A stretch of DNA of 64,000 nucleotides from the NCBI GenBank assembly GCA_012934845.2, contig WNNJ02002007.1, positions 29,779 to 93,778 of the forward strand, in the 5' to 3' direction. The notes below the pieces were generated by a model. That model did no database searches. It had not been told where the DNA came from and was given only the letters and a program-made list of their open reading frames with translations. The translations under genes and the position numbers were made by a program. Below are positions 43,241 to 53,476 of this stretch, piece after piece (the stretch's first letter is position 1; each line of letters starts with the position of its first letter). Source of the DNA: Pomphorhynchus laevis. Lineage: Eukaryota; Acanthocephala; Palaeacanthocephala; Echinorhynchida; Pomphorhynchidae.

Positions 43241-44619
43241 ATGGCAAAGAGAAAGCTAACTAAAAATGTCGGCCAGCAACTTAAGTCCGTCAAGGAAGCT
43301 TACATCAAAAAGCAAATTGGATGCGACAACAAGAACTGCAATGTTTGGACTCACGTTGCCATTCCTTTCACTGATGAGGACAACGTTTCAAATCGGAATT
43401 TCCTCTGCGGCTTCTGTTGTGCTGCTCTCGTAGGTAAGCTAATGAAGAATGACCACTCAAACGGTGGAGACGTTCTGAACGCTAACGAAACAGATTTGTG
43501 CTCAATAAATAAACTTGATGATATCTCTCAGTCGACTCAGACCGCTGTTATACATGGAACATCAACAAACGACAACATATCTTCCAATCTATCGTCGTCA
43601 TCCGTTTGCTTACTAACTCCTTCGTCATCTATGAAACCCGTTCTTGAAACTTCTCTCACACACTCCTTCGTTTAACTAGGGATAAAACTTCCCTTAATCT
43701 TCATCTTCCTAACAATGCAAACAGTAAAGGCCTTCATCTCGTACCTCATTTTTCCTATTCATCCCCACATCTAAATACATCTCATACCTCTTTCTTCTCT
43801 TCACGTACTCCTTACTCTACCTCCACCGTATCACTTCTCAATAATTTACATCCTTCCGTCAAAATCATCTCCAGTAACATCTCCGTTCAACCGATTCAAC
43901 AATCCACTCCTGTCACACATGCTCCAACCGTATCACCTATCAATAATTTACATCCTTCCGTCAAAATCATCTCCAGTAACATCTCCGATCAACCGATTCA
44001 ACACTCCACTCCTGTCACACATGCTCCAAACTATCTTAAATCTTCACTTAGCACCCCTGTCATTCCCACGTTTATCTGCTCTTCTGCCTCTACTACTACC
44101 AGGTCTGTCCGTCCACCACTACGTAATCGTTTTCCTTCGCGCGATTGATGCATTATCATATCTAATTTAAAGGTTTCCGAATCTGCTTCTCCTCAATGTC
44201 GCCTCGATGATGATGTATCTGCTTTCAGGTCAATCATAGCAACCATTCTTCCTGATAATAATCCATCCCTCTTCAATAATATCGCTCCTGTATCCTTGAT
44301 CCGTTTAAACAAATCGACTTAATCCAATCATCTCAGCCCTACACTCCTAAAAATCGTTTTCCGACATAGTTCACATGCATCCTTGGTACTTTCCCAACGT
44401 TTTAAACTTCTTACCACTTCGTCTACTTGTCGTATCTTTCCTGACCGCTTCCCTTGTGATATTGCCTAGCTCAATTTAGCTCGCATTGAGAAACATCGAC
44501 GTGAAACAAACAGCGAGGCATCCTAATCTTTACGTCAAATCAATGGAAATTTTCACGTTGTACACACAAGGCCAAAAATTCGATGGCGTCCCATCTCTCC
44601 CCCTTGTCTTCTTCGCTAG
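43241..44619 (+). pseudogene. LINE A2 ORF1 (C4-finger protein)
   Basis: 144 open codons from MAKRKLTKNVGQQLK. C4 finger at residues 28-65: GCDNKNCNVWTH then FLCGFCCA (C-x4-C ... C-x2-C with the Trp typical of PHD fingers). A frameshift at about 43672 ends the frame. In the next frame the linker shows two 101-bp repeats (NNLHPSVKIISSNIS; 43827 and 43928), then RDRCIIISNL-like text with a stop at the Arg, DDDVSAFRSIIATILPD, FRHSSHASLVLSQRF and the C-terminus ending RPKIRW...PPCLLR at 44617-44619. It overlaps ORF2 by 37 nt. Presumed RNA-binding chaperone of the element. Confidence 0.7.
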
Positions 44620-47481
44620 TCGATCTCGCTCCTAAGCATACTTTTCATCTTAGTCTATTCAACACTCGCTCCATTCTTCATAAAGCTGATATGCTCCTTG
44701 ATATCTTCGATCAATTATCTATCGATATTCTCTGCATTACTGAATCCTGGCATTGTGACTCCGACGATCTTGATATTCGTCGTCTATGTCGCTCTGGTTG
44801 TTCTCTAGTTGAATCAGCTCGTCCAATTGCTTCTCATACATCTACTGCTTTTAACCATGGCGGTATTGTTGCCATTGCTCGCCACCCAATGTCTTTATGT
44901 AAAATTAACGTTAACATCCGTTACACCTCGTTCGAATTACTCATATGCAGATTATCAACTCCTTTCCCTCTGGAACTTGTGATTGTATACCGTCCAGGTT
45001 CAGTTACCCCATCACGTATCTTCTTTAACGACCTTGCAGATCTAATGTCTCACTGTTCATTGTCTTATACTCCTTTTGTTCTCGGTGACTTTAACATTCG
45101 TCTTGATCGCCCGGCTGACTCTGACTCTATCACTTTAACTAATCTTTTTTCTGATTTTAACTATAAATTACTTTCAACAAGCCCAACTCATATTCTCGGC
45201 GGTGCTCTCGACATCATTGCTGTCCCTATCTGCTTCAATGACTATACTTCCTTGTCAATTACTGATCCCGGTTTGTCCGATCATTTCCTTGTCACTCTTA
45301 CTCTTACTCGTCCCCATCCTCCTTCTCCGCCTTTACCATTATCTACACCAAGTCGACCCTGGAAGCTTCTCGATATCCCTATTCTCTGCACAGCCTTACT
45401 CAATTCTTCACTCTTTTCACTTCATCTTAACTATCTCTCTCCCGATGATCTATGCATTCTGTTTGATTCTGAACTTATGTCTATCATCAATAAACTTCTG
45501 CCTAGTCGACTCCGACGCTCTCAGCGCTTGCGCCATGCTATCTGGTTCGATTCTGACTGTAGTCTTTCTAAGCGTCGACTCCGTCACTCTTTTCGTGTGT
45601 ATAATCGCTTTCTTAAACGTTCTCCCAAATCACTCCCTCCAAATCTCCGTGATTCCTACTTTTCTCTACGCCGTTCACATCTTATTCTTATACGTACTAA
45701 ACGTACTCTCTTTTGGCGAAATCAACTCGAGTCATCTTCCAACTCTAAATCTCATTGGAAAATCTTAAACTCAATTCTTTCACGATCATCTACCCATTGC
45801 AACATAAATCCTGATAAATTTTCCTCGTATCTGCAATCTAAGCTATCTAATTTACTTTCCCTACTACCTACAGCCCTCTTGTACCCTCGCTTTTCTTTAA
45901 ATGCTTCGCTCCCAGAGCTATTCTACCTTCTTCCCGTTTCATCTAATGAAGTCTCTTCGGTTCTGCTGTCATTACCTAATAAAACCTCTCCCTCTGACCC
46001 GATTCCCACTCACTTGCTTAAAAATATCTGCTCCTCTATCTCACCCTACCTAACCACATTGTTCAACTCGTCCATCCGTATCCGTACATTTCCTTCCATC
46101 TGGAAATGCGCTACTGTTCGTCCTATCATCAAAAAGCAATCTCTCGACTCCTTACTATCATCTTCGTACCGTTCAATCTCACTTCTCCCAACCCTCTCTA
46201 AACTCCTTGAGCGTCTCGTTCTCAAGCAAGTTAATACATATCTCTTTTCCTCTAACTTGTTTCCTCCCTTCCAAGCCGCTTTTCGCTCTAATCACTCTAC
46301 TGAAATTGCCTGTCTTAAAGTTTATAATGACTTACTCATCTCGCGCGATCATAAATTATGTAGTGTCATAGTTTCTCTTGATCTATCGTCTGCTTTTGAC
46401 ATCGTCGATCACTCGATTCTTCTCCATCGCCTTCGTCATGATTATGGCTTCTCTTTACCCACTGTATCATGGTTTTCTTCATATCTATCAAACCGTACAT
46501 TTCGCGTCTATTCTAACTCTTCTCTCTCCCATCCTTCATCCATTCCGTCCGGTGTTCCACAAGGCTCCGTATTAGGCCCTATGCTTTTCTCTCTTTTTCT
46601 CGGTGATTTGTCTTCGATTTCTCATAAATTTAACTTCCATGTTATGCAATATGCTGATGACATTCTCATCTATGCTCATGCACCTGTTTATCGTATTCAC
46701 GATCTTAGTGTTTCTGCTTCGGACTGTCTTGTCTCAATTTCCAATCATCTTTCTTCCCTTCGCCTTTCTCTGAATCCTGATAAATCCAAAATTATGTGGA
46801 TCCTACCTCGACGCTTCGGCTTAGAACCTCCCTCCGTATCATTAAATTCTACAATTCTTCCTATCGTTGATAATCTCGTTTTCCTAGGCTTTCATTTCGA
46901 CAACCGACTTTCACTTAAACCTTTCGTTAGTGATAAAGTACGCTTATCTACATTGATACTCCTCAATCTCCGTCAAGTTCGTAGATTGAATCGATTTCCT
47001 TTCTTGTATGACTCTCATATCTTCTCTTCTTTTCTCAAGACTTGATTACTGTCTTAGTCTATTTTCCAACTCACCTAAATCCACTCTTCTTCCTTTACAA
47101 CGCATCATCAACGGTGCCGTCCGAGTTCTCCTCCGTCTTCGTCGTTTTGATCACACATCCCACTATCTTGTTACTCTTGATTTGCCTACAATTTATTGTC
47201 GTGTTCAAATTCGTCTTCTTATCATTGCTTTTCACCTTATAACTTCTCATACCCCTTCATTTCTCAACCTTTATTTTCTCGACAATTCTCGTACTTTGTA
47301 TTGTACTCTGCGTTCCCGTAATTCCTTTCTTTTACATGTCCCAATCTACTCTACCTCTTTTGGCTTCCGCTTCTTCGTTGTGGCTGCTCCTCTCTTGTGG
47401 AATCAACTGCCTATTCATATCCGCCAATCAACATCTATGCCGTGCTTCAAACGCCAAATCCAATTCCATTTCAACAATTAA
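44583..47481 (+). pseudogene. LINE A2 ORF2: AP-endonuclease and reverse transcriptase, one frameshift
   Basis: An 820-codon frame (44583-47045). Endonuclease: FNTRSILHKADML (N, residues about 26-40), CITESWHCD (Glu), VIVYRPGS, LGDFNIRLDR (Asp, Asn), TDPGLSDHFLVT (Asp-His). RT: SYRSISLLPTLSKLLERL, VSLDLSSAFDIVDHS, GVPQGSVLGPMLFSL, MQYADDILIYAHA, LNPDKSKIMW, FLGFHFDN. All endonuclease and RT catalytic residues I can name are present. One extra A at about 46987 shifts the frame; the true C-terminus reads on at 47008-47481 (SSLLFSRLDYCLSLFSNSP to FKRQIQFHFNN). Restored length would be about 966 residues, normal for CR1-like ORF2. Subfamily relative to known clades not determined. Confidence 0.85.
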
Positions 47482-47522
47482 CTAATTATCTGTGACTTTT
47501 GATGTTCTTTTTTTGTTTGTTA

Positions 47523-47580
47523 GTGGTCATGTAAGCGTGCATTTTGCACGCATTTGCCACGTTAAATAAGTTATTGTATT
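47523..47580 (+). other. LINE A2 3' terminal hairpin and tail
   Basis: GTGG/CCAC outer and GCGTGC-ATTTT-GCACGC inner helices (47523-47560), then GTTAAATAAGTTATTGTATT. The target duplication ATTATAAAGT follows at 47581-47590. Confidence 0.7.
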
Positions 47581-47590
47581 ATTATAAAGT

Positions 47591-48240
47591 GTAGGGAGTA
47601 GTGAAATGTGGCGATATCTAAAAGGAAGTGAGGGGTCTAGCGTTCGTTTTTTAAGGAGGGGACGAACGATGGCGGATTTCCAGTGTGAAGGGAATATACG
47701 ACTGCGGATGGACGAGATTAACAAGATTGTGAGGAAAGGGGATATCGATGAGCATATGGATTTAAGTATGAGGGTATGCAGTGGATCGGGATGTGAGGTT
47801 TTGTTGGCAAGAGCATGAGGACATATGATACTTCGACTGTTGAGACAGGGATGAGATGAACGAGTTCCGGTTGGATGAGGCGAGTAGCAGTGAGATAGAA
47901 TGGAGACGGGTTGTGAGAGAACAACGTAGATAATTTTGTCTGAAGAAATGACGAATAATCATGGGGATTGATTTTGCAAGCCGATGATGAGTGAGAAAGG
48001 ATTGTGTTAAAAGTATGCTAGAGAGACTTGGAGTTTAATGAAGTTCTGATTTTATGTTAGCAGAAGTTGCATTTGGTACGTAATAGGTTAAGATGAGACC
48101 GGCGGAGAGCAAGATAGAAGTCACTGAGAGATGCAGTGATCAAGCGGAAATCACGTCTGAGAGAGTGGTGATAGACTCGAAAAGCATGATAGTTGGTATA
48201 TTCGACTCTGGTGATTCAAATAATATGAAAAAGAAACAGT
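47591..48240 (-). pseudogene. LINE B2, upstream half
   Basis: In minus order: FRVYHHSLRRDFRLI, LRRSHLNLLRTKCN, then LIPVSTVEVSYVLMLLP and RPLLKKRTLDPSLP, RYRHISLLPTLY, stopping at 47591. This is the segment that precedes the half at 42988-41690 (about 25 bases between them are missing). The endonuclease is absent: 5' truncated or lost at about 48240. Several stops. Confidence 0.7.
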
Positions 48241-48273
48241 TTTCATAATTGAAAATTTTTAGAAAGAATGCTT

Positions 48274-48440
48274 GATTATTAGAGCTGGATCAAAGAAAAT
48301 TGATTTTTTTGATATTTCGATAACTTCTGTTTACATCTTTACAAAATTGCTAATTCATTTTAATTTTCTGAAGATACTAACAGAAGTTAGCGAAATAACA
48401 AAACAATTTCCTATTTTCTTTGATCCAGCTGCAATAATTT
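48274..48440. mobile_element. Palindromic MITE-like element, second copy
   Basis: Same termini as the 29.1 kb copy: AGAGCTGGATCAAAG and CTTTGATCCAGCT. The plus-strand core CTGAAGA, T, ACTAAC-AGAA-GTTAGC, GAAA is kept at 48368-48396 apart from one lost pair; the minus-strand core is damaged (GTAAAGA). Internal size differs little from copy one. Confidence 0.65.
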
Positions 48441-48789
48441 TTTATTAATAATGGATCAACTATTTTAAAAAATGTATTTTTTTATCAAAAAAATAATTCT
48501 TAAGGGTTTTTACTAACTTTTACTTTATATACTTTTTATATGTTATGAACAATTGTCTATTAATGAGGTATTTAATGTTTCAGGTCGTAATATGCACTAC
48601 ACACTTTTATTTTTAATTTCTAAAAATTTTCTAAAAAATATCTCGTAATATGATTAGCCTCGGTTAAAAGCCGAATACGCACGTATATATCTTACTAATC
48701 TTCCGTTATGAAAAATATGAGAACCGAAAAAGGTGATATTTAATAAATATTTTGCTATAAATCATATTGCAACATGAGAAATAAATTCA

Positions 48790-50262
48790 CAACATTAAAA
48801 ATACTTGAGAAGTTGAAATTTTAAGAATTTATTATAAACCATTTTCCACCGACTCTTCTACTTTTTTTATAAATACTGTTCTTCAAGACAACGGATTGTT
48901 GCATGGAATCAACTCCCTCTCGACGTCCGCCGCGCCCCCTCCTTTATCACATTCAAACACCTCCTCCGTTCACACCTTCTCGACACCTGATTCACAGTCT
49001 TGTTTTGTTGTAGTCATGTGAGCGTGCGCTGGCACGCATTTGCCACGTTAAAATAAATCCTTTTTTTAACGGATTAATGGCAGTTTCTCCTTATGCATAG
49101 GTACTCGGATAATTGCTGACAGCAAAGAAGTTGCCAATGCATTTGCCCAGACCATCTTTACCATCGTAAAGCAAAACCTTAATTATGATGGTCAAATAAT
49201 CAAGTTCCCGTAAACTCTTTTTTCGAAAATTTTCATCAGCGACGTATACAACCAATTCGTACAATTAAAACGATGTAATTCCGCAGGTCCTGATGGCGTA
49301 CCTTCGTTCTTATTAAGATAATTATCTTCATATATTTGTCGACCTTTGCATCGGATATTTATGTTTTCGCTATCGCATTCGGTGATTTACGAGTATTATT
49401 CTAAATCTATAATCTTTCAAATTTTCAAAAAAATAGATCATTCTTGTGCGAAAAAATACAGACCCGTTAGTCTTAACGGCATGTTCGAATTTATTAAAAG
49501 GTTTGATCGTGAGAAACATAAATTAACACGTTTTTACTATTAATCTTGAATGCTGCGCAGCATGGATTCCGATCACATAGATCAACATGTTCAAATATAT
49601 TAATTGCTCGTGATGATTGAACGTGTACTTCGAATATTTGTCCTGATATGGATGTAATATCTGTAAATTTATCGCGTGCGTTCGACACAATTAATCATCA
49701 CATCCTTATCGACAAACTAATCAAATAGTATTTTGATCCTCTCTGATTATCAATTGGATTTCATCATATCTAAACGGCGAAAGTTGTGCAGCTCGAGTCA
49801 ATGGGGATACTACCGGAATGTTTCGAATACTACCGGAATGTTTCAATGATCGATTTTAGGACCGATTCTTTTCAATTTGTAAGTGAACGAGTTTCCTGTT
49901 TATTGAACTCTAAAGCTTTGCTATATGCCGATGATTTGAAACTTTCCAAATGTATTGTTAATGACTACGTCGTGCTGATCAATTTACTAATTAATGCGAA
50001 ATGTGAATTCTTGATAATTTGTAGGTCCGCATTATTTCAACAATTACAAACAAGTTTTGCTCAAAAGAGAGAGCTGGTAAACTCAAACTCACCTTTCCAG
50101 TCTGGACATAGTCTTCACCATTCACAAAAACTGCCTCTCAAAATGTGCGGTGACCTGAAATAATATAGACTTATCTCAATATTCTTTCTACGTAGGCAAC
50201 TGAGAGTTAGTTATTAATACTGACAAATGTACCTGCATATCGGTAAAACGTTCGTAGCTAAT
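48790..50262 (+). pseudogene. CR1-like LINE (family D2), decayed copy with insertions
   Basis: Readable scraps: NSAGPDGVPSF (49275), KYRPVSLNGMFEFI (49455), CGAAWIPIT-like HG-region (49550), VISVNLSRAFDTINHHILI (49660), WISSYLNGES (49750) and LLYADDLKLSKCI (49918-49955, catalytic YADD). Many stops and frameshifts. The B4 insertion interrupts it at 48898-49067. Fragments of sister copies are at 21935-22300 and 23850-24440. Confidence 0.65.
48898..49067 (+). mobile_element. LINE B4, 170-bp 3' end insertion
   Basis: Flanked by the 8-bp target duplication AACGGATT (48890-48897 and 49068-49075). It starts inside the ORF2 end (WNQLPLDVRRAPS region), ends with hairpin GCGTGC-GCTG-GCACGC and a T-run tail. 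The related locus at about 23965 lacks the insertion, which confirms the junctions. Confidence 0.85.
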
Positions 50263-50267
50263 TCGTA

Positions 50268-50332
50268 TCCATCCTTTATCACATTCAAACACCTCCTCCG
50301 TTCACACCTTCTCGACACATGATTTACTGTAA
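50268..50332 (+). mobile_element. LINE B scrap
   Basis: CCTTTATCACATTCAAACAC to CTCGACACATGATTTAC is the ORF2 end of subfamily B. It is cut off where the Gypsy element begins. Confidence 0.6.
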
Positions 50333-51815
50333 TTATAGTAAATTTTCTACCTTTTAGAAAGTCTCTCCATTTCCTAATCGATTCGACTATGGCTGCAGCC
50401 TCACATTCTATGGCTGACTGTGATTGCTCGGCTTTGTTTAATGTTCGCGAGAAGAATGCAACAGGTCTACCTTCTTGCGATAGGATGGCAGCAAGTGCTA
50501 TTACTGAGGCGTCTGTTTCTTTGGTAAACGGTTGATTGTCATCTATGGCTGATAGGGACGCATGAGCTATTTCGGCCTTTAGTTGGTTCAGGCAGGTGTT
50601 CTGTGCTTCGGTGAAAGGAAGACTGTCAGCGTTTAGGAGTGGGCGGATTGCTTCTGAGTAGCGCGGTATTCACTGGCTATAGTACGATAACATCCCAATG
50701 AGGCGTTTTAGTGCCTTAAGTGACGTTGGAGAAGGGGAGTCAAGAAGTGCCTGCAGTCTTTCAGGATCTGGTTGGATTTTGCCATCATGTATGAGATTAC
50801 CTAGATATGTCAACTTTGATATCGAGTAGGAACACTTCTCGTGATTCAGCTTCATGTTGTACTTATCAAGTACCTTTCGAAAGGCCTCTAAGTTAGCATC
50901 GTGTTCCGCCATATCTTCACCAGCCACTACAATTTCGTCGACGTAAACAAAGGTTGCACTGAGATAGTTATTCTGGAGGATGCTGATCATTACTCGCTGA
51001 AAAGTGGCCACTGAGTTTGTAAGGCCGAACGGGATTCTCTTATACTGGTACAGCTGGCCATTGGCTTCGAAGGCAGTATATACTTTTTCTTCTTTATTTA
51101 GTGGGCACTGATAATATGCAGATTGTAAGTCTAGCTGGGAAAAGTATTTATACTTTGTTAGTTGCTTTATGAGATTATTGATTTTTGGCATTGGAAATGC
51201 GTCATGTTCGGTAAATCTGTTAATGGTCCTCGAGTAGTCTACTACCATACCACTTTTATTTCTTGATTTTACGACAAATACTTGTGCGCGCCAGGGTGAA
51301 TTCGACTTTTCGATTATGTCTGATGATAGCAATTTGCGTATTTCTTCTTTGACATACTCTTGGTCTAATTTAGACTGATAGTTTGATTTTGTAGAGATGG
51401 GATGTATGTCACTAGATAGGTTGCTGAAGAATTGTGGTGGGTCGACATTGAGATGACCTACATAGCATAGATCTAGTGCGAGTTTTTGTCTTTCTGTGGA
51501 TAGGAATGACACTTTAGCATTCCTTTTCATGAATTCCTGACCAAGGATGAACGGTGAGCATAGTTTAAGTAGCACCAGGAGCTTTAGTCCTCTATAGAGT
51601 CTATGTCCAACATGCATGCTTAAATAACAATGGCCAACGGTTGTTGACGTTTGATCAGCAGAGGCTAGATTGATGGTGTTTTTTGAGGGGTACATCCGAA
51701 TATTGAGGCGATTGAGCGTATCTGATGAGATAAAGTTGCTTAAGCTGCCACTGTCGACGAGCGCGGATGTCGTGATATTACCAATTTTCACGTGTACCGA
51801 ACTGTATCCGTGCAT
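50333..51815 (-). pseudogene. Gypsy (Ty3-type) pol: protease, RT, start of RNase H
   Basis: The 381-codon frame 51815-50670: protease ALVDSGSLSNFIS (residues 17-29, active-site D-S-G), spacer ending ILGQEFMKRN, RT from YVKEEIRKLLSSDIIE with SPWRAQVFVV, FSQLDLQSAYYQ, FGLTNSVATFQRVM and VYVDEIVVAG: the catalytic YVDD has become YVDE. LGNLIHDGKI and LKRLIGMLSYY lead to a TGA that replaces the Trp of the family (50668-50670). After it RNase H text continues to about 50333 (PFTKETDASVIALAAIL, ECEAAAIV). Integrase is missing. It lies 3' of gag on the same strand. Confidence 0.85.
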
Positions 51816-51829
51816 TGTTAGCGGGTATT

Positions 51830-52700
51830 AGGTTGCTAGTGTATTCACATTTAGAGCTGAACATTGAGTTTGCGATAATCTACACACGTTTGCATAGTGA
51901 ACACGCTTTCCACATTTGTAGCAACTGGCGTCTTTGGCCGGGCATTTGGATCGATGGTGATAGGACCTTCCACAAAATTGGCATTTCTCGGTTTTCTTTT
52001 GGTCGGAACGAGTAGTTCGGAATTTGAAGACAGCCCCACAGTAGGAATCTCATCGGAGGCGCTGTGGGTTGAGTTGTTGGTTAGAGCAGAGAATTCGTTT
52101 GTAGAGGGAGCCTGCACATACTTTTGTGCCTCGATTTGAGCCGTTTCCATTGTTCGAGCAATGTTAGTGGCCATTTTGAGGGATCAATGATTTCTGCTCC
52201 AGAAGCTTTTGTCTGCTCTGAGGATCCTTAAGACCAGCTATGAAGGCTTCTCTGATTGCTTCATCTGCTTGTACTTTAGCCTATACTTCTTGAAAGTCAC
52301 AGTCCTTAGATAGGATGTTGAGCTGGCGAATATAGTCACTAATGATTTCGTCACTCCCTTGTTTTCTAGTGGATAGGCGATGTCGGGCATGGATGATGTT
52401 CGGTTGCTTGAGCAATGTAGTTGTCAGAATAAATCTAGCTTCCTCATACGTATTGCACTCTGCAATGAGTTCATAGACATCCGTTGAGATGTAGTTGATC
52501 AGTAGGTGCAGCTTGTTGGGAGGTCGAGCGGTATTGGAGGCCGACATCTCGTCCATGCAGTTCTCGAATGACCGTAGCCAATGCTTCCACTCGGCAGATG
52601 TTCTTTCATGTTTGCCTTCAAACTTACTTGGGCGAAGCATCGAGTCTATTGAGAACAATTCAACGGATAAAGTGTTGTAAAATAGAGACAACGAACCACA
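51830..52700 (-). pseudogene. Gypsy gag with two zinc knuckles, frameshifted
   Basis: Frame 52691-52281 (136 codons) is gag-like: MLRPSKFEGKHERTSAEWKHW, LRSFENCMDEMS, LINYISTDVYELI, KQPNIIHARHRLSTRKQG. After breaks near 52280 and 52170, two CCHC knuckles follow at about 51985-51885: CQFCGRSYHHRSKC and CYKCGKRVHYANVC, each C-x2-C-x4-H-x4-C. They lie in a different frame from the open frame drawn over them. Gag packages element RNA. Confidence 0.75.
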
Positions 52701-53046
52701 GAAGGTTTTATTCCTTAAAATCTACAATAGTTAAAAAAGTCATTAATAAGTCATTACATTCTCTTAATTTTCCAAAGCACAACGGTTGTTAGTTGTGATT
52801 AAAAATTTAAGGGACTGAATAAAGACAAGTATGATATCGACCAAAGACGTATCTGAACTACCTCTTTGAATTTTATAAGTTAGACCATTCTGGAGCTCAA
52901 CATGCCATCTTCTGAACATTACCAAAACGATTTAAGTTAAATTGTGTAGCTAAGATCACATAAATAATAAATACCAGACCTCTTACTCGATGCATATATA
53001 TGGAGTAGTTGATTGAACATAATATAGGAGAAATCGGTTATAACTT
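52701..53046 (-). other. Possible Gypsy leader or LTR remnant
   Basis: In minus sense GGAATAAAACCTTCTGTGG and TTGTCTCTATTTTACA lie just before gag and look like the end of an LTR with its poly(A) signal. No second LTR or primer-binding site was identified in the window. Confidence 0.3.
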
Positions 53047-53047
53047 A

Positions 53048-53440
53048 TTATTTAACAGCCAATTTTAGAAATAATATTCTAACAAATGTGGTCAGAAAAT
53101 AGGAAATTATGATGCTGATCACGCTATTGGGGCTCATCAAATTGGTCTGAGTGGTCGTGTGTGATAAAGAAGTAGAGGAGCAGGATAACTGTAGTAGTCG
53201 TACTGATGTACAAAAACCGCATTTGAACTGTTTATGTTTATACACCGAGCGGTCGGATATTTTAACACGAACAAGTGTCCATACATCACAATCTTTAGAA
53301 TCGCCTCCAACTTCAAAACTGGTATAACCATCATTGCATTCCGATGTGGAAGATTCTTGATCAGGAACAGGGATCTGAGATCGCGCTTTTCTAGGCATGA
53401 CCTTTTATCAAGAGATTGAGCTCAATCCGTGAGCGTAGCG
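53048..53440 (-). pseudogene. LINE A-type ORF1 5' fragment
   Basis: Starts MPRKARSQIPVPDQESS at 53398 after a leader with GCTCGCTACGCTCACGG. The C4 finger reads GGDSKDCDVW and FKCGFCTS (first Cys changed to Gly). It leaves the family sequence after SHTTTQTN at about 53150. The N-terminus shows what A3 ORF1 (55.9 kb) lacks. A 5'-only LINE fragment is unusual. Confidence 0.65.
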
Positions 53441-53476
53441 AGCGGTATGACGTCGTGGTAGCGGTGTTGCTATTGA

